Shown: in pieces, positions 1 to 4,514 of the stretch | Numbering within the stretch: the stretch's first letter is position 1 | How the letters are laid out: every line of letters begins with the position of its first letter | Source: Endomicrobiia bacterium | Lineage (GTDB): Bacteria; Elusimicrobiota; Endomicrobiia; Endomicrobiales; Endomicrobiaceae | Length of the DNA: 6,039 nt | Assembly (NCBI GenBank): GCA_009782015.1 | Contig: WQUP01000077.1 | Coordinates: 1-6,039 of the forward strand | Reading direction: 5' to 3' | The notes under the pieces: model-generated | The model's input: only the letters and a program-made list of their open reading frames with translations | What the model was told of the DNA's origin: nothing | Database searches by the model: none | Position numbers and translations under genes: made by a program

Positions 1-1
1 G

Positions 2-157
2 GCGGCAGCCTTTAACGCGCCTCTTGCCGGAGCTGTTTTTGCTTTGGAAGAAATCTATAAATATTTTTCGCCCGTTGTTCTCATTTCAACCATGCTTGCG
101 GCCGTTTCGGCCGATTTTATTACCGCATATCACCCTGCGGGCTACGCGCAGGATTGA
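2..157 (+). pseudogene. CLC-type chloride channel/antiporter fragment, truncated
   Basis: The frame starting at base 2 encodes 51 residues and then stops at TGA 155-157. It opens with AAAFNAPLAGAVFALEE, which matches the conserved CLC segment around the chloride pathway (family pattern AAAFNAPLAG..FALEE, in the middle of a protein of usually 400-450 residues). The following stretch, YFSPVVLISTMLAAVSADFIT, looks like the next membrane helix. A normal CLC protein would continue for well over 100 more residues, but this frame ends in an unrelated tail (HPAGYAQD) and the opposing ATPase gene ends at 217. I see no continuation in the other plus frames. The 5' part lies outside the window, so the gene is 3'-truncated and probably dead. 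Family assignment rests on one motif but is fairly secure. Confidence 0.75.
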
Positions 158-216
158 ATCTATAGTATCGGCCCCGTTTTACCGAAACGCATTTTGTCCA
201 TTGCGCAGTCTCCAGT

Positions 217-1431
217 CTATATTTCCCAAACCGGCAGCGCCAAAGTATTTTCGTTTAGAGGCAGAGGCGAACTTCTAAGGCAGATAACTGTGCCGGTTCC
301 TACCTTCAATTTAAATTGGTTCAACAGCCAAAAATTTTTAGCGTCGCTTATTGCGGGATTAGCCGTTTTTTTGACTTCAATAGGATACAAAACTCCGCCT
401 TCTTCTATAACAAAATCAATTTCCCTCTGTTCTTTGTCTCTATAAAAATAAATATTAGGCTCTTTGCCGTTATGCCAATAACTTTTTAGAATCTCGGCAA
501 AAACGTATGTTTCTAAAATTCTGCCGTTCATATAGCCGGCCTCAAGAATTTCCGGGCTGTTCATTTTTGCCAAATAGGAGCACAAGCCGGTATCGAGAAA
601 ATAAAGCTTCGGTGTCTTCGTTATAATGTTTGAGGGATTTTTGTAATACGGCTCCAGCAATTTTACTATGCCGGATCTTTCAAGAACGCTCAGCCATGTT
701 TTTGCGGTTCTTTGGTCTATTGCGACTTCTTTGCTTATATCGGCATAATTTAAAATCGTTCCGGTTCTTATGGCCGCCGACCGTATAAAGTCGTTAAATT
801 TTAATTCGTTTCCTCTTATATTCAAATCGTTTCTTACGTCTCTTTCGATATAGGATTGCAGATATGACTTATAAAAATTATCCCTGTTTTCGCCCTTATG
901 GACGACCAATCTCGGATAAAAACCGTCCAATATCATTTTGTATATGTCCATGAGTTTTCTGGGTTTTGAGTTTAATTTCATCATGCTCATAGACGGGATA
1001 AACGGTTTTGAATCAAGCGGCTTTTTTATTATTTCTTTATACGATAACCCCAGCAAATCTAAAATAGCGACACGCCCCGCAAGGCTCTCCGTAACGCCTT
1101 TCATCAACTCGTACTTTTGAGAGCCGGTAAGCCAAAAATCGCCGTCTTTTTTATGGGAATCGACATATATTTTTATGTAGGAAAACAGTTCCGGCGCATA
1201 TTGAATTTCATCTATTATCACGGGAGGAGAATAACGCTCTATAAAAAGAGCCGGGTTTGTTTTTGCAAGCTGCCTGTCCTCAAAATTGTCGAGAGACACA
1301 TATTTCCTGCCGGACTCTTTCATCAGATCAAACAATGTGCTTTTGCCCACCTGGCGCATTCCCGTAAGCAAAATTACGGGAAACATCTTCGATATTTTTT
1401 TTATAACGGGTTGCATAGTGCGTTTTAGCAT
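217..1431 (-). CDS. AAA-family ATPase with C-terminal DUF4143 domain
   Basis: The 404-residue protein has the standard layout of the AAA_14/DUF4143 ATPases found widely in bacteria and archaea. Near the N-terminus is Walker A, GMRQVGKST (residues 24-32). Walker B is VIIDEIQ (71-77, with D74 and E75). WLTGSQ (100-105) is the sensor-like strand and ESLAGR (115-120) supplies a conserved arginine. The C-terminal half is the DUF4143 region, ending in a nuclease-like core EIDFV...YPIEVKK (D339, E352, K354), which resembles a PD-(D/E)xK site. The cellular role of this family is not established; it is often found as a stand-alone accessory gene. The length is normal and no key motif is missing. The start at 1431 is supported by a GGAGGTG ribosome-binding site seven bases upstream. 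The gene stands alone, convergent with the broken CLC fragment, and has its own promoter and an operator-like palindrome. Confidence 0.93.
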   Translation of the reverse strand: MLKRTMQPVIKKISKMFPVILLTGMRQVGKSTLFDLMKESGRKYVSLDNFEDRQLAKTNPALFIERYSPPVIIDEIQYAPELFSYIKIYVDSHKKDGDFWLTGSQKYELMKGVTESLAGRVAILDLLGLSYKEIIKKPLDSKPFIPSMSMMKLNSKPRKLMDIYKMILDGFYPRLVVHKGENRDNFYKSYLQSYIERDVRNDLNIRGNELKFNDFIRSAAIRTGTILNYADISKEVAIDQRTAKTWLSVLERSGIVKLLEPYYKNPSNIITKTPKLYFLDTGLCSYLAKMNSPEILEAGYMNGRILETYVFAEILKSYWHNGKEPNIYFYRDKEQREIDFVIEEGGVLYPIEVKKTANPAISDAKNFWLLNQFKLKVGTGTVICLRSSPLPLNENTLALPVWEI

Positions 1432-1445
1432 GTGCAGCCACCTCC

Positions 1446-1475
1446 GATATTATTACATCTCAATGTAATAATATC
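1446..1475. promoter_or_regulatory. Perfect inverted repeat, probable operator of the ATPase gene
   Basis: GATATTATTACAT (1446-1458) and its exact reverse complement (1463-1475) are separated by four bases. The -10 box of the ATPase promoter lies inside the right arm, and the predicted transcription start (~1461) falls in the centre. A full hairpin would therefore not form in the RNA, so a protein-binding operator is likelier than an attenuator. No regulator gene is adjacent, so autoregulation by the ATPase (whose C-terminal region may contain a winged-helix part) is possible but unproven. Confidence 0.6.
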
Positions 1476-1496
1476 AGACATTTGAAATATTGTCAA
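1468..1496 (-). promoter_or_regulatory. Sigma-70-type promoter of the ATPase gene
   Basis: On the minus strand, TTGACA (1496-1491) is a perfect -35 box. It is followed after exactly 17 bases by TATTAT (1473-1468), one mismatch from the -10 consensus. The leader to the ATG would be about 30 bases and contains the GGAGGTG ribosome-binding site. Confidence 0.75.
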
Positions 1497-1544
1497 CCGG
1501 CGGATTTGAGGCAGAGATGAGACGCATGCGCAGTTTCTAATCTG

Positions 1545-1588
1545 CTTCGCAATGCCAAATTGTTGGCATTGCTCTGTCAGCTTACGGC
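1545..1588. repeat. 44-nt repeat, copy 1 (beside a terminator hairpin)
   Basis: This 44-nt block recurs at 1980-2023 with a single mismatch. It contains an 8-bp inverted repeat, AATGCCAA/TTGGCATT, with a four-base loop (1551-1570). In both copies it directly adjoins an A-tract and a terminator-like hairpin, so repeat plus hairpin probably form one unit. It does not encode a convincing peptide. Confidence 0.85.
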
Positions 1589-1591
1589 GAT

Positions 1592-1622
1592 AAAAAAATC
1601 CGAACAAAAAAGTCCGGATTTT
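1592..1622 (-). terminator. Rho-independent terminator-like hairpin 1
   Basis: An 11-position stem with one mismatch (1595-1605 with 1612-1622) has a core of ATCCG/CGGAT and a six-A loop. On the minus strand it is followed by seven T residues (1598-1592). On the plus strand the stem ends in TTTTATTT, so it could act in both directions. It would end any minus-strand transcript coming through the hairpin array. Confidence 0.6.
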
Positions 1623-1662
1623 ATTTCTGCAAGGCATAAACGGCACATAGCAAACTTGAATA

Positions 1663-1838
1663 ATGATACGCGCCTGCGGGACATTGTCCCTTCGGCGCAT
1701 GAGAAATGATACGTTGCCTTGCGGCAACATGATACGATATGTCCTTGTCTTTAATGTATCCGAAGGATACGTATCATGGGGACAACGTCCCCGTATCATT
1801 TCCAAGGGAAATATCATGTCCCAAAGGGACATATCATT
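1663..1838. repeat. Array of hairpins separated by ATGATAC / GTATCAT linkers
   Basis: Seven linkers alternate with short perfect inverted repeats. Linkers ATGATAC start at 1663, 1706 and 1729; the reverse-complementary linkers GTATCAT start at 1771 and 1793, with the shortened TATCAT at 1812 and 1832. Between them lie stems of different sequence. These are GCGCC/GGCGC (1670-1698) enclosing GGGAC/GTCCC; GTTGCC/GGCAAC (1713-1728); GTATCC/GGATAC (1756-1770); GGGGAC/GTCCCC (1778-1792); TTTCC/GGAAA (1799-1811); and ATGTCCC/GGGACAT (1816-1832). The linkers change direction at a centre near 1736-1755, so linkers on opposite sides can also pair and give a branched fold. Read from the minus strand, one hairpin loop is GCAA, a GNRA tetraloop. 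The long reading frame across this region (1425-1931) looks like a by-product of the repeats. Function unknown. Confidence 0.85.
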
Positions 1839-1848
1839 GTAGTGTTGG

Positions 1849-1865
1849 CGCTGCCAACGGGATTT
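1849..1865 (-). repeat. 17-nt duplicate of the tRNA-Glu 3' end
   Basis: These 17 bases are identical to the 3' terminus of the tRNA-Glu gene (2076-2092), in the same orientation and 227 bp downstream of it. They cover the discriminator base, the 3' acceptor strand and most of the T-arm's 3' side. This is the arrangement left by integration at a tRNA 3' end, or by a local tandem duplication. No integrase gene is present in the window. The copy also overlaps a small hairpin, GTTGGC/GCCAAC (1844-1858). Confidence 0.7.
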
Positions 1866-1979
1866 CCCTGCGGTAAAATTACTGACGGAATTTTCCTCCG
1901 GGCCGGGACTCGCTGTTTTTGCCTTTCGCAAGTTCTTTGAACTTGCTCAAACAAAAATTGCGCTCCGTCCTTCAAATCC
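1866..1979. other. Intergenic stretch without a gene
   Basis: No credible coding sequence is seen between the tRNA-tail duplicate and the second 44-nt repeat. The only structure noted is a short inverted repeat, CAAGTTC/GAACTTG, near 1929-1945, and the minus-strand word GGGATTTGAA near 1971-1980, which recalls a T-arm. I assign no function. Confidence 0.5.
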
Positions 1980-2023
1980 CTTCGCAATGCCAAATTGTTG
2001 GCATTGCACTGTCAGCTTACGGC
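1980..2023. repeat. 44-nt repeat, copy 2 (beside the tRNA terminator)
   Basis: This is the second copy of the 1545-1588 block, with 43 of 44 positions identical and the same orientation. It includes the AATGCCAA/TTGGCATT inverted repeat (1986-2005). On the minus strand it lies immediately after the tRNA-Glu terminator, as copy 1 lies immediately after terminator hairpin 1. Confidence 0.85.
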
Positions 2024-2060
2024 AAATAAAAAAGATTCCGGAAAATGCTTCCGGAATCTT
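2024..2060 (-). terminator. Rho-independent terminator of tRNA-Glu
   Basis: A perfect 12-bp stem (2032-2043 with 2049-2060, core GATTCCGG/CCGGAATC) has a five-base loop. On the minus strand it is followed by TTTTTTATTT. It begins 16 bases after the tRNA 3' end. Confidence 0.85.
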
Positions 2061-2075
2061 CATATTTATCTGTTA

Positions 2076-2149
2076 CGCTGCCAACGGGATTTGAACCCGT
2101 GATCTCCGCCTTGAGAGGGCGATGTCCTAAACCGCTAGACGATGGCAGC
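2076..2149 (-). tRNA. tRNA-Glu (anticodon CTC)
   Basis: The 74-nt gene folds into a standard cloverleaf. It has a 7-bp acceptor stem GCTGCCA/TGGCAGC and a D-arm GTCT/GGAC. The anticodon stem TCGCC/GGCGG carries the loop CTCTCAA, giving anticodon CTC, which reads GAG (Glu). The variable loop has five bases, and the T-arm ACGGG/CCCGT carries the loop TTCAAAT. The discriminator base is G, as usual for tRNA-Glu. No CCA end is encoded. It has its own promoter and terminator, so it is a single-gene transcription unit. Its 3' terminal 17 bases occur again at 1849-1865. Confidence 0.97.
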
Positions 2150-2182
2150 ATTTGCATGCGCAGCATTTCCTGTTGAGATGTC

Positions 2183-2212
2183 ATTATATAAAAAATACGG
2201 CTGGGGATTCAA
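2183..2212 (-). promoter_or_regulatory. Promoter of tRNA-Glu
   Basis: On the minus strand, TTGAAT (2212-2207) is followed after 18 bases by a perfect TATAAT (2188-2183). The transcription start would lie near 2176, giving a leader of roughly 25-30 bases before the mature tRNA. The -35 box overlaps the first two bases of palindromic element A. Confidence 0.65.
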
Positions 2213-2355
2213 CGGCGATGCGAGGATGCGAAGATGTTAAGATGCGAGGTGACAGATAAACTGCAACTACAGATTGCGGATCGGAGTCCGCAATGACATC
2301 CATATTTTGCCGTTGCTTCGCATCCTCGCCTCTTTGCATCTTCGCATCTGCCGTT
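2211..2355. repeat. Palindromic octamer-repeat element, copy A
   Basis: This is a 145-bp element bounded by AACGGC and GCCGTT. The left arm is a run of four degenerate octamers, GATGCGAG-GATGCGAA-GATGTTAA and a fourth copy GATGCGAG. The right arm carries the complementary octamers (TTCGCATC, CTCGCCTC, TTTGCATC, TTCGCATC). The middle holds an 8-bp hairpin, ATTGCGGA/TCCGCAAT (2273-2294), and the word TTTTGCCGTTGC. It has no coding potential. It touches the stop codon of the phosphoesterase gene (TAA, 2356-2354). A second copy in the same orientation lies upstream of that gene. It looks like a small non-autonomous mobile element or an extragenic palindrome. Confidence 0.85.
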
Positions 2356-2857
2356 AAAAGTCCAAATCGATAAATTCCACGCTGTCGGAGTCTAGATTTA
2401 TTACTGCCGCGGTTTTTTTGCCGTAGCGTTCGCCGCAGGCTTCGCCTGGGTTTAGGATTGCGGTTTTTCCCTGTTTTTCAAGGCTTGGCTTGTGCGTGTG
2501 TCCGTACAAAACGTAGTCATGGACATCGCCATGTCTGCCGTCCGTTGCCATAGCGCCGATGTTGAACGCTTTGTGAACCATGACAAAAAGTTTGCCGGAA
2601 ACTTTAAACTCAAAAGGGGCTTCTTGAATCATGCCGAATTCAGAGATAACGTTTTCAAGTCCCGCGCGGTCAAAATCATTGTTGCCGAACACGGCTTTAA
2701 AGCCGCAGTTAAGCGCAGCAAACTCTTTTGCCGCGGAAAACGAAAAAATATCTCCGCAGTGCAGAACCAAATCTACGCTGCGGAGATTAAAAACTTTCAC
2801 CGCTCTTTTTATTGAACCGATATTATCATGGGTATCAGAAATGACGCCGATAAGCAT
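2354..2857 (-). CDS. YfcE/MJ0936-family metallophosphoesterase
   Basis: The 167-residue protein has the full set of calcineurin-like phosphoesterase motifs of the small YfcE/MJ0936 group. These are SDTHD (D8, H10), HCGD (D36), GNND (58-61), the histidine in MVHKAF (H95) and GHTH (119-122), followed by LNPGE (~136-140). These residues bind two metal ions. Family members hydrolyse phosphodiesters such as p-nitrophenyl compounds and sometimes cyclic nucleotides; the natural substrate is usually unknown. There is no signal peptide, so it is cytoplasmic. The length is normal for the group. The ATG start follows CATCCTAAA, with no recognisable ribosome-binding site, because the palindromic element B ends just upstream. 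The start is nevertheless secure, since MLIGVISDTHD is the expected N-terminus. The gene is bracketed by elements A and B and may be transcribed from the NifU-like gene upstream. Confidence 0.93.
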   Translation of the reverse strand: MLIGVISDTHDNIGSIKRAVKVFNLRSVDLVLHCGDIFSFSAAKEFAALNCGFKAVFGNNDFDRAGLENVISEFGMIQEAPFEFKVSGKLFVMVHKAFNIGAMATDGRHGDVHDYVLYGHTHKPSLEKQGKTAILNPGEACGERYGKKTAAVINLDSDSVEFIDLDF

Positions 2858-2860
2858 TTT

Positions 2861-3010
2861 AGGATGATAGGATGCGATGATGCAAAGATGCGAGGCAACA
2901 ACACAGCAACAGCAGATTGCGGGTCAGGGACAATGTCCCTAAGCCCGCAATGACGAATATGGTCTTTGCCGTTACTTCGCATCTCCGCATCCTCGCCTCT
3001 TCGCATCTGT
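2861..3010. repeat. Palindromic octamer-repeat element, copy B
   Basis: This is the second copy of the element at 2211-2355, in the same orientation but diverged. The left arm has GATG-type octamers (2865-2896) and the right arm has TTCGCATC, TCCGCATC, CTCGCCTC, TTCGCATC (~2976-3008). The core hairpin GCGGG/CCCGC here encloses a further inverted repeat, GGGACAATGTCCC (2927-2939). The same 13-mer, reverse complemented, occurs in the hairpin array (1678-1690). It fills almost the whole 156-bp gap between the NifU-like stop and the phosphoesterase start. Edges are approximate. Confidence 0.8.
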
Positions 3011-3013
3011 TTT

Positions 3014-3241
3014 TTAAACTGCCAGCACTTCTTTTATTTCCGGCACCGCGCTTTTGATTGCGTTTGTCACGCCGTACTGAAGAGTCATCGTGGCCATGGG
3101 GCAGCTGCCGCACGCGCCGGTAAGCCTTACTTTTACCGTGCCGTCTTCCGTAACGTCAACAAGCTCAACGTTTCCGCCGTCGGCCACAAGATGCGGCCTG
3201 ACGTTTTCCAAAGCCGCTTCAACTTTTTCTTTTAAACTCAT
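3014..3241 (-). CDS. NifU-like C-terminal domain protein (Fe-S cluster scaffold)
   Basis: The 75-residue protein is a stand-alone NifU C-terminal domain. It begins with the helix MSLKEKVEAALENVRPHL, then VADGGNVELVDV, and carries the cluster-binding CxxC as GACGSCPMA (C44 and C47). It ends with the usual VPEIKEV segment. Such proteins transiently hold a [4Fe-4S] cluster, bridged by the CxxC of two subunits, and pass it to target apoproteins in the cytoplasm. The length is typical of the single-domain form. I chose the ATG at 3241 over the in-frame GTG at 3250 because GAGG (3253-3250) lies at ideal distance from the ATG and overlaps the GTG. No other Fe-S assembly gene is adjacent. The stop abuts palindromic element B. 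Confidence 0.93.
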   Translation of the reverse strand: MSLKEKVEAALENVRPHLVADGGNVELVDVTEDGTVKVRLTGACGSCPMATMTLQYGVTNAIKSAVPEIKEVLAV

Positions 3242-3288
3242 ATTGTCCACCTCTCTTTTTCTTGTGTAATATGTGTCAACACGCGTTA

Positions 3289-3294
3289 ATTATA
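3289..3294 (-). promoter_or_regulatory. Candidate -10 box for the NifU-like gene
   Basis: A perfect TATAAT lies on the minus strand about 48 bases upstream of the chosen ATG. The -35 region at the right distance is only T-rich (TTTTTA), falling in the T-tract of the preceding terminator. A TTGACA closer to the gene has no matching -10 box. The call is weak but positionally sensible, because a terminator lies just upstream. Confidence 0.4.
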
Positions 3295-3312
3295 CCATTT
3301 TAATTATGCCGT

Positions 3313-3352
3313 AAAAAAACTGCGGATGCATTTATTAAAAATGCATCCGCAG
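3313..3352 (-). terminator. Strong rho-independent terminator after the TRL-like gene
   Basis: A perfect 14-bp stem (3320-3333 with 3339-3352, CTGCGGATGCATTT and its complement) has a five-base loop. On the minus strand it is followed by seven T residues. It lies 22 bases after the stop of the TRL-like gene and separates it from the NifU-like gene. Confidence 0.92.
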
Positions 3353-3374
3353 AAAATTGCTAACTGCTCAAAAA

Positions 3375-3692
3375 TTATTCGCCGGTTACGATTGTTGTCG
3401 CCGAAGTGTAACTTCCCCACAGTATGTTCATGGTTTTTGTATCGACGCTTTCGATTTTCTTGATATCTCCGTTTTTTGCCGCTGCGGCTATTCCGGAGTT
3501 TCCAAACGCAACTAAGCCAAGTATAGAATACGACGTTGCCTTGCCTGTTTTACTTCCTGTGGTTGTAGTAATAACTCTTGTCGCCGGATTCATAGACGTT
3601 ACTCCGGTATAAATAAGTCCGGCCGGCCTTACGCAACCCGCAAACGCAAAAACAGCTAACATCAGCGCCAACGCTGCTAACTTTTTCATCAT
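3375..3692 (-). CDS. TRL-like family lipoprotein
   Basis: The 105-residue protein starts with a basic and hydrophobic signal sequence ending in a lipobox-like FAGC (C20), so the mature protein should be lipid-anchored in the cell envelope. The rest matches the TRL (tRNA-associated locus) family: GLIYTGVTS, then a TGSKTGKATSYSILGLVAFGNSGI-type core (split here as TGSKTGKATSYSILGL followed by VAFGNSGIAAAAKNGDI), then KKIESVDTKTMNILWGSYTSATTIVTGE. The core typically reads G.K.G.A....LGL...G...I..AA..G.I..I..VD, as seen here. The function of the family is unknown. The ribosome-binding site AAGGAG lies four bases before the first ATG and seven before the second (3689), so translation may begin at the second methionine. 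The family name recalls tRNA-linked loci; a tRNA lies about 1.2 kb away, which may be coincidence. Confidence 0.85.
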   Translation of the reverse strand: MMKKLAALALMLAVFAFAGCVRPAGLIYTGVTSMNPATRVITTTTGSKTGKATSYSILGLVAFGNSGIAAAAKNGDIKKIESVDTKTMNILWGSYTSATTIVTGE

Positions 3693-3749
3693 GTTTCTCC
3701 TTAGTTTATTTATTCGACGGCCTTTCAGAAGACGGCCGGCGTATGTTGA

Positions 3750-3808
3750 CTTATTGATATTTTAACGCTAACGCTCTAAAACCCGCTTCCTGCGTGTTGA
3801 CGGCAGAT
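3750..3808 (-). repeat. 59-bp exact direct repeat, copy 1
   Basis: All 59 bases are identical to 4456-4514, in the same orientation, 706 bp apart. In the minus strand it encodes the tail SAVNTQEAGFRALALKYQ followed by TAA. Exact identity at the DNA level suggests recent duplication or ongoing recombination. Confidence 0.95.
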
Positions 3809-3872
3809 ACGTCTGCTCCTATTTGTGCGGCGCGCCTTTGAAGCCGCTCTGCGCCGTTGTTCCCTTGCCTGT
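3751..3872 (-). pseudogene. C-terminal remnant of a small lipoprotein gene
   Basis: Directly after the chorismate-lyase-like stop codon, a minus-strand frame stays open for about 40 codons without a start codon. It includes NNGAERLQRRAAQIGADV and then the SAVNTQEAGFRALALKYQ tail shared with the copy at 4457-4621. The composition looks like real protein (helical, Arg- and Ala-rich). It has no ATG and no ribosome-binding site, so I read it as a 5'-truncated gene whose start was lost. The frame runs a little way into the upstream gene in a different phase, so the exact left limit of homology is unknown. Family not recognised. Confidence 0.55.
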
Positions 3873-4403
3873 TTAAAGTATGTGCTGCGAGAATATTTCT
3901 TTAATCCGGATTAAAATTTCGCCGCCGCTTATTATTTTGTAAGTTCTGCCAAGCAGCGGGCCGGTGTTTTTAAATAATTCTTTTGCGCTGTTGCCGCGCT
4001 CGATGCCCATGCTTAAAATCTCTCTTCTTGTTTCCATGTTCTGTTTTTGAAGTATTCTGCCAATGGGAGTTTGAGACGCGTTAAGTTCTTTTTTTAAATT
4101 TTTGTCCAGCCTTTTTAACGGAGCGTAAGATTCGGCGAGGATTAGAGGAAGATTGTCTTTGTGAATCAAAATCACGCGGTAATTTATTTCGGCGTTCTTG
4201 TTTATTTTAAAAAATTTTGCGGTTTTGTTATCGGCTTTTATGATTTTCTGTTCCAAAACGCAGATCTGCGTTTTCCCGTATAAAACGTCCAAAATATCCG
4301 TTACGGAACCGTCCGTGGAAAGAAGAATTTTCTGAACTCCGGAAAGTTTTCCAAAGCTTTTTTCGAGTTTATTTATTTTGTCAAACAGATTTAATGCAGC
4401 CAT
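3873..4403 (-). CDS. Chorismate lyase-like protein (DUF98/UbiC fold)
   Basis: The 176-residue protein resembles the DUF98 branch of the chorismate pyruvate-lyase family (as in methanogens and mycobacterial Rv2949c). Those enzymes split chorismate into 4-hydroxybenzoate and pyruvate. Visible family features are the N-terminal STDGSVTDIL (29-38), EINYRVILI with the substrate-binding arginine (R76), LAESYAPL (89-96), TPIGRIL (112-118), ETRREI (124-129), GRTYKII (152-158), and the C-terminal IKEIF, whose glutamate (E169) corresponds to the catalytic Glu of UbiC. No signal peptide is seen, so it is cytoplasmic. The start has only a weak GGCGGA upstream. What the cell would use 4-hydroxybenzoate for is not visible here; no quinone or cofactor genes are adjacent. 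The gene sits alone between the two 59-bp repeats, as if carried on a cassette. The family call rests on motif recall and is moderately strong. Confidence 0.72.
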   Translation of the reverse strand: MAALNLFDKINKLEKSFGKLSGVQKILLSTDGSVTDILDVLYGKTQICVLEQKIIKADNKTAKFFKINKNAEINYRVILIHKDNLPLILAESYAPLKRLDKNLKKELNASQTPIGRILQKQNMETRREILSMGIERGNSAKELFKNTGPLLGRTYKIISGGEILIRIKEIFSQHIL

Positions 4404-4455
4404 TTTAAAATTGTCCGCCTATCAAGCAAGACTGTTATAATATCGTCAAAAGGCG

Positions 4456-4514
4456 CTTATTGATATTTTAACGCTAACGCTCTAAAACCCGCTTCCTGCG
4501 TGTTGACGGCAGAT
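4456..4514 (-). repeat. 59-bp exact direct repeat, copy 2
   Basis: This is the partner of 3750-3808. Here the repeat is attached to the signal-peptide end of a small lipoprotein gene. Homology stops abruptly at 4514/4515, where the two copies have different upstream sequence. Confidence 0.95.

Noticed and set aside
1663..1838. A CRISPR array
   Set aside because: The linkers are only 6-7 nt, invert at the centre, and the intervening units are self-complementary hairpins of unequal length, unlike repeats and spacers.
1425..1931. A 168-codon open frame on the minus strand through the hairpin array
   Set aside because: Its translation is a by-product of the repeats (recurring MI/HDTYPS-type words), it covers the ATPase promoter and terminator 1, and it has no family resemblance.
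1524..2163. A 10-nt match GCATGCGCAG at 1524-1533 and 2154-2163 as a further part of the tRNA-unit duplication
   Set aside because: It lies on the other side of the tRNA from the duplicated tail, is short and partly palindromic, and may be chance.
2809..3235. Several short frames on both strands across element B and the NifU-like gene
   Set aside because: They overlap the palindromic repeat or are antisense to the well-supported NifU-like gene and show no conserved motif.
3711..3741. A GGCC-rich inverted repeat before the TRL-like gene as a terminator
   Set aside because: The stem is only about five base pairs with a long loop and no T-tract on either strand.
4418..4450. A promoter for the chorismate-lyase-like gene based on TTGACG and TATTATAAC
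   Set aside because: The two words are nearly adjacent, so they cannot be a -35 and -10 pair, and no partner box is at the right distance.
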